This document shows, piece after piece, positions 10,183 through 19,943 of a stretch of 64,000 nucleotides of DNA. Made by a program: the position numbers and the translations under genes. Location of the stretch: contig NZ_CP034235.1 of assembly GCF_009728935.1 (NCBI RefSeq), forward strand, positions 1,377,501 through 1,441,500. Reading direction: 5' to 3'. The notes beneath the pieces are model-generated. The model worked only from the letters and a program-made list of their open reading frames with translations. It did no database searches and had not been told where the DNA came from. Position 1 is the stretch's first letter; each line of letters opens with the position of its first letter. This DNA is from Paenibacillus psychroresistens. GTDB lineage: Bacteria > Bacillota > Bacilli > Paenibacillales > NBRC-103111.

Positions 10183-11055
10183 ATGAGAAAACTGTGGGTA
10201 CAGGTGCTTTTTATATTGCCGGCCTTTCTAATATTTAGCATATTTATTGTAATTCCAATAATAAGCAGTGTTTATTACAGTTTGACTGATTGGAATGGTT
10301 TGGATCCAGTGATTAACTTTGTCGGAATGAAAAATTATCATACCTTGATTAATGATTCAGAGGTATGGATTGCTTTAAAGAACACAGTTGTTTTTGCGGT
10401 CTTAGTCACCATTTTTCAAAATGTAATTTCGTTATTATTGGCTCTATTGGTGGATGGTTCGCAATGGTACTACCGTTATTTAAGAGTGGTATACCTAATT
10501 CCAGCATTATTGAGCGCTTTAGCCATTGGTTATATCTGGAGCTATTTGTATAACCCGGTATTTGGAATCATCAATACGTTTTTGGAAAACATCGGGTTAG
10601 GCCAACTGGCACAAGATTGGTTAGGAGACCCCAAATGGTCCATGTATAGTATTGTATTCACGAATTTATGGCAATGGGCTGGAATATCGATGATTATTTA
10701 TATGGCGGGGTTACAAGCTATCTCAGCTGATTTATATGAAGCCGCGAATATTGATGGAGCGGGTAAATGGCAAACATTTGAAAAAATTACGTTTCCATTG
10801 ATTGCACCGGCGTTTACGATCAATATTATGATTTCCATAATTGGCAGCTTTAAAGTGTTTGATATTATCTATGTGATGACTAAGGGCGGCCCGGGGACTG
10901 CTACGGAATCGTTAGCTATTCTCTTGTATAAGAAAGCATTTAACTTTAATGAAATGGGATATGGAACTTCGATTGCCGTTGTTATGTTCTTAATCATTCT
11001 CATCATCTCTATTTTTCAATTGTCGATCCTTCGTAAACGGGAGGTAGAGGCATAA
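10183..11055 (+). CDS. sugar ABC transporter permease, MalF-type
   Basis: 290 residues with six predicted membrane segments and the cytoplasmic EAA loop (YEAANIDGAGKWQTFEKITFPL) that docks on the ATPase. It pairs with the next gene to form the membrane channel. Its stop overlaps the next start by one base (TAATG). No ATPase gene is nearby, so energy must come from a shared MsmX-like ATPase encoded elsewhere. Confidence 0.94.
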   Translation: MRKLWVQVLFILPAFLIFSIFIVIPIISSVYYSLTDWNGLDPVINFVGMKNYHTLINDSEVWIALKNTVVFAVLVTIFQNVISLLLALLVDGSQWYYRYLRVVYLIPALLSALAIGYIWSYLYNPVFGIINTFLENIGLGQLAQDWLGDPKWSMYSIVFTNLWQWAGISMIIYMAGLQAISADLYEAANIDGAGKWQTFEKITFPLIAPAFTINIMISIIGSFKVFDIIYVMTKGGPGTATESLAILLYKKAFNFNEMGYGTSIAVVMFLIILIISIFQLSILRKREVEA

Positions 11056-11882
11056 TGACATTAGCATGGGCAAGTAAAGCGAGCAAATGGATTATATTGT
11101 CTATTTGGACTTTGATTGTAGTTATTCCACTTATTATTCTAGTATCTGTATCTGTGAAATCTCCTCAAGACTTATTGTATACGACGCTAGGCTTTCCTAA
11201 GGATTTTATGTGGGATAATTTTGCGGAAGCTTGGAAAACAGCTAGTTTAGGCATGGCCTTTGGAAACAGCATCCTAATTACTGGATTATCTATACTAGGT
11301 GTTGTTCTAGCGAGTTCTTTTGCCGCGTATCCGCTAGCAAGGGTGAAGTCCAAATTTATAAGTACATTATTCTTATATTTTATCGCGGGGATTATGGTTC
11401 CGTTTCAGCTAAGCATGATTCCACTCTATAAACTACTTAAATTCTTACATTTGATCAATACACATCAAGGTGTAATTTTGATTTTCATCGCAATGTCAAT
11501 TCCATTTTCAATATTTCTATATACTGGTTTTTTAAAGGGAATACCCAAGGAGCTCGAAGAGTCCGCTCTTATCGATGGTTGTGGCCCTTTTCGTACGTTT
11601 GCCGTAATCATTTTTCCGTTAATAAAGCCGGTGACAGCATCCGTCATTATCACAAACAGCTTATCCATCTGGAATGATTTTTTGGTGCCGCTCTTATTTC
11701 TACAAGAAAAGACAAGTCGTACCATTCCTATGGCGATTTTTACATTTACAGGCCAATACAATAGCAGCTGGAATATGATTTTTTCTGCGATACTACTAGG
11801 CACATTGCCGCTTATTATTACTTTCCTTTTATTGCAAAAGCATTTTATTAAAGGACTTGTAGGCGGAGCCGTTAAAGGTTAA
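11055..11882 (+). CDS. sugar ABC transporter permease, MalG-type
   Basis: 275 residues, six membrane segments, EAA loop (ELEESALIDGCGPFRTFAVIIFPL) and the usual MalG-type ending GLVGGAVKG. It is translationally coupled to the preceding permease. It completes the importer fed by the lipoprotein at 8767. Confidence 0.94.
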   Translation: MTLAWASKASKWIILSIWTLIVVIPLIILVSVSVKSPQDLLYTTLGFPKDFMWDNFAEAWKTASLGMAFGNSILITGLSILGVVLASSFAAYPLARVKSKFISTLFLYFIAGIMVPFQLSMIPLYKLLKFLHLINTHQGVILIFIAMSIPFSIFLYTGFLKGIPKELEESALIDGCGPFRTFAVIIFPLIKPVTASVIITNSLSIWNDFLVPLLFLQEKTSRTIPMAIFTFTGQYNSSWNMIFSAILLGTLPLIITFLLLQKHFIKGLVGGAVKG

Positions 11883-11953
11883 CTCAAATGAAGATCATGT
11901 TGCCAGTCTTACTATCATAGTTGAGATCACTGGCTTTGAGGTCGATGATATTG

Positions 11954-11997
11954 AAAATTGCTCTCCAACACCGTCTGTGGTTTTGGAGAGCAATTTT
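11954..11997 (+). terminator. strong hairpin after permease genes
   Basis: 15-bp perfect stem (11954-11968 with 11983-11997). The right arm ends in four T and is followed by aatt, so termination may be partial, leaving some read-through into the rhamnosidase gene 21 bp further on. Confidence 0.75.
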
Positions 11998-12018
11998 AAT
12001 TAATAGGAGGAAATAAGA

Positions 12019-14724
12019 ATGAATCACACATGGGAAATAACTAATTTAAGAACAAATGCTTTGATAGATCCTCTGGGTTTAGAGTCCTCAGCCACATTGT
12101 TAAGCTATGTCATTGAAACTTCACTTCGGGACCAGCTTCAAACCTGCTATCAAATTGTTGTAGCAACCTCGGAGGCGAAGTTGAGTCATGATTTAGGAGA
12201 TATGTGGGATTCGGGAAAAGTTGAAACAAAAGCAACAAGCAATATTATCTATAATGGAAAAGCGCTAATTTCGAGGCAAAGAGTTTATTGGAAGATTCGG
12301 GCATGGGATCAAGAAAATCAGGTATCTAATTGGAGTAAACCAGCCTATTGGGAAGCTGGACTTCTGGAACAAACAGATTGGATTGGAACCTGGATTGGAC
12401 AAGGCGATTTCTGGGGAGGAAACCGTTCGATGGTTCCGATGCTCGCCAAGGAGTTTGGGACAAGTGAAGATAAGATAATTACTGAAGCAAGATTATATAT
12501 TAGTGGGCTGGGGTTGTTTGAAGCTCATATAAACGGCAGTAAGGTGAGTGAAAACTATTACGAGCCTGGTGAAAGTGACTGTAGAGATACGGTTTATTAT
12601 GTGACCTATGATGTGACTGATCAGCTGAGGGACGGGAAGAATGCTATTGGTGTGCTTCTTGGAAATGGTATGTACGGTAATTATCATGAAGTCAGTACTC
12701 AAACGGGAGATCATCTCAGATACTCGAAAATGAATGGAGTTGCAGAGAGCACTTCCTGGCAAGGGCTATATGGAAGATTAAAAACGATTGTACAAGTGGA
12801 AATTAGGTATGAAGATGGATCTATGGATACTATCGTCTCCGATGAGAGCTGGGTTTTCACTGACAGCCCAACTTCCTTCTCTGGCTGGTTCGGTGGAGAG
12901 GATTATGATGCTACTAAAGAGATTGAAGGGTGGGACTGTGCAGGTACGCGAAGAGATAGCTGGAGTCAGGTGCAGGTAATGGAACCGCCGATGGGAAAAC
13001 TGGCAACCAGAGAATGCCCATCTATTACAGTGTTTGAAAGCTATCAAGCTATATCGGTCATCCGATTATCCAATGGCCATTATCTAGTAGATATGGGCAG
13101 AAACGGTGCTGGAATCCCTGAGATTAATTTGACGAATATATCAAAGAGTATGGCCGGCGGAAAGATTACATTATTTCCAGGGGAAATTCTAAACAGCGAA
13201 GGTGGAGTCGACCAACGAACGTTAGTCGAAACCTTTGATTGGGGAATTGTATACAACAGCTACATTGTAAAAGGAGCAGAAGAAGAGAACTGGAAACCGA
13301 CTTTCTCCTACCAAGGTTACCGTTATCTAGAGATAGTGCTTAGTGAAGAACTGGCTGATTGGAACCCCGAGGTTACTCATTTCAAAAATCATCTCTTGAG
13401 AACGAACAATGAAGTTATAGGTAGTTTTAAAACCTCAAGCGAAGATATCAATATGATTAATACGATTATTACACGCTCAATCGAGAGCAATATGTATAGC
13501 ATCTTGACAGATTGTCCTCACATGGAGAAATTAGGCTGGACGGAAGTTAGTCAATTCATGTTTAATTCCATTGCTTCAAGTTTTGATATTCAGTCATGGA
13601 TGAAGAAAATCACTAAGGACATTATGGACTCTCAAGAGGAGAGCGGAGAATCTATAGCGATTGCGCCTGAATACCAGCGTATTACTTTCCTGTACAAAGA
13701 TCCGAATTGGGGCGGCGCGCTTATCCTGACGCCATGGGAGATCTATCAGGTTTATGGAGATTGGACCATACTGAAGAAAGCCTATCCGAATATGAAGGCC
13801 TATATTGAATATTTAAAAACCCAAACAACCGACAATTTATTAATTGGCTATGCCCAAATTGGTGAGTGGGGTGCATACGATAAATCTACGCCAACGGATT
13901 TCGTAGCGACAAGTGCTTATTATCGAATTGTAAATACAGTAGCAAAAATCTCTGACATTATAGGAAAAGTCGAGGATACAGGCTACTTTAAGGAATTAGC
14001 AGGGGCAATTAAAACAGCCTTTAATAACGAATATTACAGTGCAGATTCAGGTGTCTATGGTTCTGGAAGTCAGGCAAGTTATGCCTGTGCGCTATTTAGC
14101 GAAATTGTAGAAGAGCCCAATATTCAGAGGTCGATGGGCCTGCTGGTCCAGGCAATCGCGGTTACGGATTATCACTTAAGTACAGGTGAAGTGGCCTTAA
14201 AGCAAATGTTAACTGTTCTTGCTAAATATGGTCAAAACGAAGTCGTTTATAAGATGGTAACGAATAAAACGCAACCAAGCTACTTGTACTTTGTCAGTCA
14301 AGGGATGACAACCCTGCCAGAATACTGGGATATGGGTCGCTCGCTGAATCATGCCATGATGGGGCACGCCAAGGAATGGCTAACACGTTCTCTTGCAGGT
14401 ATCTCTCCAACCTCTGCAGGCTATGACTCTTTTGATATCAAGCCGTATATCCCAGAAGATTTGGATGAGGCAGAAGCTACTTATAAATGTAATTACGGAA
14501 TCATTGCTTCTCATTGGACCCAACATGCGGAAGATAAGAAGGTTACCTTAAAAATCACAATTCCAGTTGGTCCCATAGCTACTATTTATGTCCCAAAATG
14601 CAGCGGTGATATAGTTTATATGGATGGGAAAGAGATTTCTGCCTATCTAGATGAAAGCGGCTTGTATTTTGTGGTTAGTAATGTAGGGTCAGGCACGTAT
14701 GTATTGTCTACTGAATTTAGTTAA
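12019..14724 (+). CDS. GH78 alpha-L-rhamnosidase
   Basis: 901 residues, the usual length of the family. An N-terminal beta-rich part (WEITNLRTNALIDPLGLE; WRIRAWD-like pattern at about 93-100) leads to the rhamnosidase N domain (ARLYISGLGLFEAHINGSKV; LLGNGMYG). The (alpha/alpha)6 catalytic domain carries DCPHMEKLGWTE (D498, E503) and GEWGAYD (E616), matching the family's acidic residues. No signal peptide is seen, so it acts in the cytoplasm on imported rhamnosides. AGGAGG precedes the ATG. Its location in the importer operon suggests that the importer carries rhamnose-containing oligosaccharides. Confidence 0.93.
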   Translation: MNHTWEITNLRTNALIDPLGLESSATLLSYVIETSLRDQLQTCYQIVVATSEAKLSHDLGDMWDSGKVETKATSNIIYNGKALISRQRVYWKIRAWDQENQVSNWSKPAYWEAGLLEQTDWIGTWIGQGDFWGGNRSMVPMLAKEFGTSEDKIITEARLYISGLGLFEAHINGSKVSENYYEPGESDCRDTVYYVTYDVTDQLRDGKNAIGVLLGNGMYGNYHEVSTQTGDHLRYSKMNGVAESTSWQGLYGRLKTIVQVEIRYEDGSMDTIVSDESWVFTDSPTSFSGWFGGEDYDATKEIEGWDCAGTRRDSWSQVQVMEPPMGKLATRECPSITVFESYQAISVIRLSNGHYLVDMGRNGAGIPEINLTNISKSMAGGKITLFPGEILNSEGGVDQRTLVETFDWGIVYNSYIVKGAEEENWKPTFSYQGYRYLEIVLSEELADWNPEVTHFKNHLLRTNNEVIGSFKTSSEDINMINTIITRSIESNMYSILTDCPHMEKLGWTEVSQFMFNSIASSFDIQSWMKKITKDIMDSQEESGESIAIAPEYQRITFLYKDPNWGGALILTPWEIYQVYGDWTILKKAYPNMKAYIEYLKTQTTDNLLIGYAQIGEWGAYDKSTPTDFVATSAYYRIVNTVAKISDIIGKVEDTGYFKELAGAIKTAFNNEYYSADSGVYGSGSQASYACALFSEIVEEPNIQRSMGLLVQAIAVTDYHLSTGEVALKQMLTVLAKYGQNEVVYKMVTNKTQPSYLYFVSQGMTTLPEYWDMGRSLNHAMMGHAKEWLTRSLAGISPTSAGYDSFDIKPYIPEDLDEAEATYKCNYGIIASHWTQHAEDKKVTLKITIPVGPIATIYVPKCSGDIVYMDGKEISAYLDESGLYFVVSNVGSGTYVLSTEFS

Positions 14725-14796
14725 ATGAACCTACCCTAAAAGGAAAATGACTCTGCCTCCCAAAAGGGGCAGAGCAAGTATGATTAGAACTGTAAG
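14725..14796 (+). repeat. 72-bp intergenic element, copy B
   Basis: Overlaps the last base of the rhamnosidase stop codon and matches copy A (8671-8742) at 60 of 72 positions. In this copy the middle folds into a stable hairpin (ctctgcc with ggcagag, 14751-14774). Confidence 0.75.
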
Positions 14797-14797
14797 G

Positions 14798-14812
14798 TTG
14801 CAAGCGCATTCA
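14798..14812 (+). promoter_or_regulatory. cre-like catabolite-repression site
   Basis: ttgcaagcgcattca fits the CcpA consensus WTGNAANCGNWNNCW at every defined position. It lies 121 bp before the GH43 gene start and just after element B. Confidence 0.6.
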
Positions 14813-14932
14813 CATTAAACTTGCCAATAGGGGTGGTGTAAATTTTAGAAAAAAACGGAGGGTTATCTTTGTAACAAAAGAGATTAAAAGGTTGGTTAGG
14901 AATATCATCTAAAAAAACGGAGGTAATTATTA

Positions 14933-17413
14933 ATGCTCAGAAATCTTAAAAAAGGGATAGCTTTTGCATGTATCATTTTTGCTCTTGTATTACCGAATGC
15001 TAGCGTTTTTGCGTCTACAAACCCAATGACACTTCCCAGTGAATGGGCTTCTTATGGGACTGGGGACCCTTATGTAATGAAATACAACGGGGTGTTCTAT
15101 CTTTATGCCAGTACTGCGAATGGCCAAACGGGTGTTAAATGCTGGAGTTCAACGGATACGGTGAATTGGACCTATGCGGGAATGTGTTCTACGGATGCCA
15201 TCACTTTCGTAGCTTATGCGCCTGAAGTGGTTTATTGGAATGGAACTTTCTACATGTATACCTCTCCCAACGGAGGCGGTCACTATGTTCTAACCAGCAA
15301 TAGTCCGACAGGACCATTTGTCAAAGTGACCGGCAATTTGGGTCACGGTATTGATGGGAGTGTCTTTATAGACGACAATGGTGGCTGGTACTTTTATAAC
15401 TCAGGCTCCGATGGGTTGCACGGAGCCACGATGAGCAGTCCCGCATCCATCGGATCCGAGGTGACTCTTGGAGGTACACAAATAAGTGGACAGTGGACGG
15501 AAGCCCCAACCATGATTAAAAGAAATGGGGTTTACAATCTAACCGGAAGTGGAAATCATGTTCTTAGCACTGGATATAGGGTGAATCTATCGACTAATAC
15601 AGCGGGACCGTTACAACCATTCACGCAAACTAGTACGCCAATTCTTTTGAAAACGGAAGGCGCCTTTAAGGGCTTGGGACACAGCAGCAACTTTATCGGA
15701 CCGGACCTGGATACCTATTACACTACTTATCATAATTTAGCTAGTATACATCCTGCAGGCTATCCGATACGTCAAGTTAATTTTGATCCAATTGGCTGGA
15801 ATGGTGACAAGATGGCCGTGTACGGACCTACAAATTGGTCCATGCCAAATCCTGCTCTGCCGAGCTTTGAGGATAGATTCAATAGAGCAGCTATAGGGGC
15901 GGGCTACTCCAATCTTAATGGAGGAACATGGGGGATTACGAGTAGTTTCCTTACCCAGACTGCAAAAGGAAGCTTAGCGTTTTATATTGATTATGAGAAT
16001 ACATTCACAACGGCTAGCAACTATACCGCAGAATATAACCTTAAAGAAGTTTCGAAAGGAACATTGGGACCCAAGCTTGGGGCTGTATATGGGTACGTGG
16101 ATGCAAGCAACTACGGTGTTGCCATATTAAATGGCAATCTCAATCGGCTTGAGACCGTTATGTTAGTCGGTGGGGTATGGGGTCCGCAGGTGAATACGGC
16201 TTTACCAGCAGGCTTTGATATAACCAAATTGCATACGATTCGGATCGAGAAGTCTGGAACAACTTACAAGTACTTTGTTGACGGCATGTTGAAGGAAACT
16301 AAGATAACCGCAAGCTTGGGAGCGGGCAAGGTTGGTTATTTATCCTGTGATGACGAGGCTAACTTTGGCTACATTGCAGTCAGTAACAAAGTTAACGGAA
16401 GCGGCATATTTGATTTAAGCAAACCGATTCCTGGCACTATTCAAGCGGTTCATTATAATCTTGGTGGCGAAGGTGTAGGTTATCATGATACATCAAGTGG
16501 AAACGCAGGTGGCCAATATATCAGAAATGATAATGTGGATATCAGAAACAATCCTGAAGGTGGACATAATATTGGTTGGAACAGTACAGGAGAATGGTAT
16601 AAGTACAATGTTACCGTTCAAGCAAACGGGGCGTATAATTTAGGTTTAAGATATGCAACAACAAATACCGGAACTCAAGTAAGGGTTTGGTTTGATGGAA
16701 CCGATGTAACAGGTGTAGTAACCCTCCCTAGTACAGGAGGCTGGGATAACTGGCAAACCTATACGTTAAAAGGATTGAACCTAACGTCAGGAAACCATAC
16801 TATAAGAGTTGAAACCGTTACTGGCGAATTCGATTTCTATACTTTGCAATTCTTTGCAGCGGATAACTCATCTTTCACTAAAACAGACAGCTTTACTTCC
16901 TCCTTCAGCGGTGATTGGAACTGGGTCGGTGGTGTCGGCTGGTCTATTGCAAGCGGGACAGCAAGCATAAATGATACGGGAAAACGGGTGATGGGAAGCA
17001 CAGGGTGGACGGATTACACTGTTGAGACCGATGTCAACGGGATTGGTGGTTTAAACAGCGGGATCATGGTTCGAGTACAGAATCCTGCTCAGGGCGGTGC
17101 TGGCGATGATGCAGGTCTTGGAACCGATTTTTACCAGGGGTATATGGTCTCTCTTGCAACCGGTAACGTTACACTTGGCAAACAGAATTACAACTGGACC
17201 ACATTAGCGTCTGCAGCCGGAACGTATAATCTCAACACCTGGTATCATATGAAAGTAGTTGTGAGCGGTAATAACATTAAAGTTTATGTTGTTGATATGG
17301 TCACTCCTAAAATCGACTATACTGACAACAACACTCCATTTATCAACGGAAAGGTAGGGTTAAGGGCCCACTTTGCCAATTCTCAATTCGATAACTTCAG
17401 TGTAATACATTAG
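14933..17413 (+). CDS. secreted multidomain GH43 glycosidase with CBM6-like module
   Basis: 826 residues. Signal peptide with likely cleavage after VFA (27/28). The GH43 five-bladed propeller (about 30-300) has base D45 (GTGDPYVM), a second Asp in GHGIDGSVF and the acid Glu in QWTEAPTMI. A beta-sandwich follows (about 310-490), then a CBM6/35-like module (about 500-645: AVHYNLGGEGVGYHDTSSGN, GEWYKYNVTV) and a C-terminal LamG/DUF1080-like beta-sandwich (about 655-826). The likely substrate is arabinan, arabinoxylan or arabinogalactan side chains outside the cell, feeding the neighbouring importers. Exact specificity is not readable. Confidence 0.88.
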   Translation: MLRNLKKGIAFACIIFALVLPNASVFASTNPMTLPSEWASYGTGDPYVMKYNGVFYLYASTANGQTGVKCWSSTDTVNWTYAGMCSTDAITFVAYAPEVVYWNGTFYMYTSPNGGGHYVLTSNSPTGPFVKVTGNLGHGIDGSVFIDDNGGWYFYNSGSDGLHGATMSSPASIGSEVTLGGTQISGQWTEAPTMIKRNGVYNLTGSGNHVLSTGYRVNLSTNTAGPLQPFTQTSTPILLKTEGAFKGLGHSSNFIGPDLDTYYTTYHNLASIHPAGYPIRQVNFDPIGWNGDKMAVYGPTNWSMPNPALPSFEDRFNRAAIGAGYSNLNGGTWGITSSFLTQTAKGSLAFYIDYENTFTTASNYTAEYNLKEVSKGTLGPKLGAVYGYVDASNYGVAILNGNLNRLETVMLVGGVWGPQVNTALPAGFDITKLHTIRIEKSGTTYKYFVDGMLKETKITASLGAGKVGYLSCDDEANFGYIAVSNKVNGSGIFDLSKPIPGTIQAVHYNLGGEGVGYHDTSSGNAGGQYIRNDNVDIRNNPEGGHNIGWNSTGEWYKYNVTVQANGAYNLGLRYATTNTGTQVRVWFDGTDVTGVVTLPSTGGWDNWQTYTLKGLNLTSGNHTIRVETVTGEFDFYTLQFFAADNSSFTKTDSFTSSFSGDWNWVGGVGWSIASGTASINDTGKRVMGSTGWTDYTVETDVNGIGGLNSGIMVRVQNPAQGGAGDDAGLGTDFYQGYMVSLATGNVTLGKQNYNWTTLASAAGTYNLNTWYHMKVVVSGNNIKVYVVDMVTPKIDYTDNNTPFINGKVGLRAHFANSQFDNFSVIH

Positions 17414-17420
17414 ATTTCTT

Positions 17421-17470
17421 AAACAAGCGGGTGGAGCCGAAAACAACTCTATCCTGCTTGTTTTTTTTAC
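17421..17470 (+). terminator. terminator after secreted GH43 gene
   Basis: Inverted repeat acaagcggg... / ...cctgcttgt with G-U pairs, followed by eight T. It closes the plus-strand locus. Beyond it, 17471-17646 holds no gene. Confidence 0.85.
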
Positions 17471-17646
17471 GCGTACATATTATGTTACACCTCTAATCGA
17501 TTAACTGGAAAAACGCCTTTTAAAATGATCACAAATGGATGAAAAGTTTACTTAACTGCAAAATGGTCACGAAAGACATATTGGGGGGAATTACCGGTAC
17601 ATTCTCCAGCTAAATAAGCAAACCCCGCAAGTATAGCCTTTGGTTT

Positions 17647-18729
17647 TCAAGGTTTGTTCCAAACGGGTCCTGGGCTTTTCACTTTGCTTGGTACTTGGTT
17701 CTTAATGGTCGGCCAACCGTCAACCCAGACAATCGGATCAATCATTAATGGGCGACGAGTCGCTTCGTTGGGCAGGAGCGGATTGGAGGAATCAATCGCA
17801 TGATAGACTATCCAATCGGTTCCCGAATCATCTTGAATAATTGAATTATGACCGGGGCCGACGAAATTTTTAGTTTTATTGTTGTCCTTGTCTAAATCTT
17901 CACCAATTAAAATTACCGTACCTGGGCTCTCAATGATATCATTGCCATCTGCGTCGAGATAAGGCCCCTTCAAGGATTCAGATCTTCCTACGCTGACTAA
18001 ATACATACTGTCTTTACCAGCACAGCAGGAGCCAATGGAGCCGAAAAAGTAATAATAAGCTCCCCGCTTAATAATGTAAGGACCTTCGAAATCAGAGCCT
18101 GCAATCTGAAACTTCTCTCCCTGAATCGAAAGTCCATCCGCGCTTAACGTTATTCCATAAATCCCATTGAAGCTCCCCCAAATTAAATATTTAGTCCCAT
18201 CCTCATCGACGAACAACATGGGGTCGATGGAATTCCTCACGCTAACCTGTGTGCTATCGAATAATTTACCTTTATCTTCGAATGGACCTGCGGGATTAGC
18301 CGAAATAGCAACACCAATCGCGGGATTTGAGTCGCCCCAATCGGAAAGGGAATAATAAAGATAATAGCTGCCATTATCAAAGCTGATGTCTGGTGCCCAG
18401 ATTCCGCCATCCTTCTTCCAATCGGGTTTCGTTGTAAAAGCATCTCCAACGTAATTCCACTTCACGAGATCAGCGGATTTCACAATAGGCACAAGCTTGC
18501 TCTTTTCTCCTGTTTTCCACTCGTCTTCCGTGCCATATGCATAAAAGAAACCATCAGCTCCTCTAAGGATAGCAGGATCTGCAAGGACTGGCTCAAAGAC
18601 TGGATTGGTATATGCGTTTTTGTAATTATGAAGGTAGCTTTCATTTATGATCGGCCATGCAAGTACGGTTAGGGCAATAAGGGCGATTACTGTGGTAAGA
18701 GTATAGAGCGATTTTTTACTCTTTTTCAT
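17647..18729 (-). CDS. membrane-anchored GH43 glycosidase (arabinanase-like)
   Basis: 360 residues. A single hydrophobic segment near residues 9-28 serves as signal or anchor, without a lipobox. The GH43 propeller shows D51 (VLADPAIL), D169 (NSIDPMLF), E215 (DFEGPYII) and H294 (VGPGHNS), as in arabinan endo-1,5-alpha-L-arabinosidase-type members. It is monocistronic and divergent from the sugar sensor at 18930, with about 200 bp between them. It would act at the cell surface on arabinan or related polymers. Confidence 0.87.
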   Translation of the reverse strand: MKKSKKSLYTLTTVIALIALTVLAWPIINESYLHNYKNAYTNPVFEPVLADPAILRGADGFFYAYGTEDEWKTGEKSKLVPIVKSADLVKWNYVGDAFTTKPDWKKDGGIWAPDISFDNGSYYLYYSLSDWGDSNPAIGVAISANPAGPFEDKGKLFDSTQVSVRNSIDPMLFVDEDGTKYLIWGSFNGIYGITLSADGLSIQGEKFQIAGSDFEGPYIIKRGAYYYFFGSIGSCCAGKDSMYLVSVGRSESLKGPYLDADGNDIIESPGTVILIGEDLDKDNNKTKNFVGPGHNSIIQDDSGTDWIVYHAIDSSNPLLPNEATRRPLMIDPIVWVDGWPTIKNQVPSKVKSPGPVWNKP

Positions 18730-18929
18730 ATAAGATCACCTATCCTTTTCTGCTATTATTTACTTACTAATTTCAGACTGAAAATGTAACTGAATTAAAT
18801 TATACTTCGAGAGCTGGGGACTTAATAGAAGCAATACTACAGGATTGCTGGCAGCAAGGATCAATTATACAGGTGATGACAAAAGAACACAGGATCGAAT
18901 GTTGTTAACATTTGCTGACAGGTGATATG
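18730..18929. promoter_or_regulatory. divergent intergenic region, GH43 and XylFII-like sensor
   Basis: This 200-bp region must carry both promoters. I see no confident -35/-10 pair or operator palindrome. Confidence 0.3.
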
Positions 18930-19943
18930 ATGAAAATAGCTGTTTTGATAAAGGAGATTCCGCACTTGCGAAAAACAATCATTTTTATACTGAGTTGTAT
19001 ATGTGCGATACTTTGTTATTTTACGTTTATGTCTGCTGGGAAATTGTTTCGCTCTGATTGGAAGATGCCTGTAATTTCGGACCAAAAGCAGGCGCAATAT
19101 CGCCTTGTTCTAATTACGCAGGAGCTGGAGACACTTTTCTGGAACAAGGTCCGCGACGGTGCACTCGAGGAAGCGCAGAAAGATGGAGCGAGTCTAGAGG
19201 TATGGGGGAGTTACAATAAAAATCAAGAGGATTTCTTAAAAGAAATTGAAATTGCAATCGATTCCAAAGTGGATGGCATTATTGTACAAGGGTTAGATAC
19301 GGACGAGTTCAAAAACCTGACAAAAATTAAAGCTGCTTTCTATGGTATCCCCATTATCACGGTAGCAAATGATGTGCCGATGGCGGAAAGCCTTAGAAGG
19401 ACGTACGTCGGTTCCAATCAATATTTGGCGGGACAGATGATTGCGAAACAGCTGATAACCGACATGGGAGAGGCAGGAAGCGTCATCCTCATGGGTGACA
19501 ATCATCAGGAATTTTATCAGGAGCAACGGCTTAATGGTATTCAAGATGTGCTGAAGAACTACCCAAATGTCCGAACAGAATATGCGGAAACGGCTGAGAC
19601 AATAGAGCAGATAACGACCACTACTCAGGATTTAATGAATCGCTTACCTGATGTAGATGCCTTTATTGCGATCAATGCGAATATTGCTAGTGCTATGCTT
19701 CAAGAAATCGGCAGACGCACTAAGATCGAGCCTTATTATATTTATTCATTCGATGACGGCCCTGAATCGTTGTCGCTGCTCAAAAAAGGGAAACTAGACG
19801 GGATAATCGAGCAAGCTCCAGATATGATAGGGAAAACTAGCGTGAATCTAATGTTGAAATGGCTGAGAGGGGAGACGGTTCCGCTCAATATGAACGGTTA
19901 CCTCACTGATATTCGGATGCTGAAAGCGGTGGATGCACAATGA
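18930..19943 (+). CDS. XylFII-like membrane-anchored sugar-binding sensor protein
   Basis: 337 residues. One N-terminal membrane anchor (about 14-34) is followed by a periplasmic-binding-protein fold of the LacI/ribose type (ALEEAQKDGASLEVWGSYNKN; VDGIIVQGLDTDEF; TYVGSNQYLAGQ; DAFIAINANIASAM). There is no lipobox. It overlaps a LytS-type kinase by 4 bp (ATGA), and a YesN-type regulator follows. In Clostridium beijerinckii the XylFII-LytS pair is known to sense extracellular xylose in this arrangement. I infer that this protein presents the sugar signal to the kinase rather than importing sugar. The start ATG 18930 has AGGTGA four bases ahead. Confidence 0.85.
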   Translation: MKIAVLIKEIPHLRKTIIFILSCICAILCYFTFMSAGKLFRSDWKMPVISDQKQAQYRLVLITQELETLFWNKVRDGALEEAQKDGASLEVWGSYNKNQEDFLKEIEIAIDSKVDGIIVQGLDTDEFKNLTKIKAAFYGIPIITVANDVPMAESLRRTYVGSNQYLAGQMIAKQLITDMGEAGSVILMGDNHQEFYQEQRLNGIQDVLKNYPNVRTEYAETAETIEQITTTTQDLMNRLPDVDAFIAINANIASAMLQEIGRRTKIEPYYIYSFDDGPESLSLLKKGKLDGIIEQAPDMIGKTSVNLMLKWLRGETVPLNMNGYLTDIRMLKAVDAQ

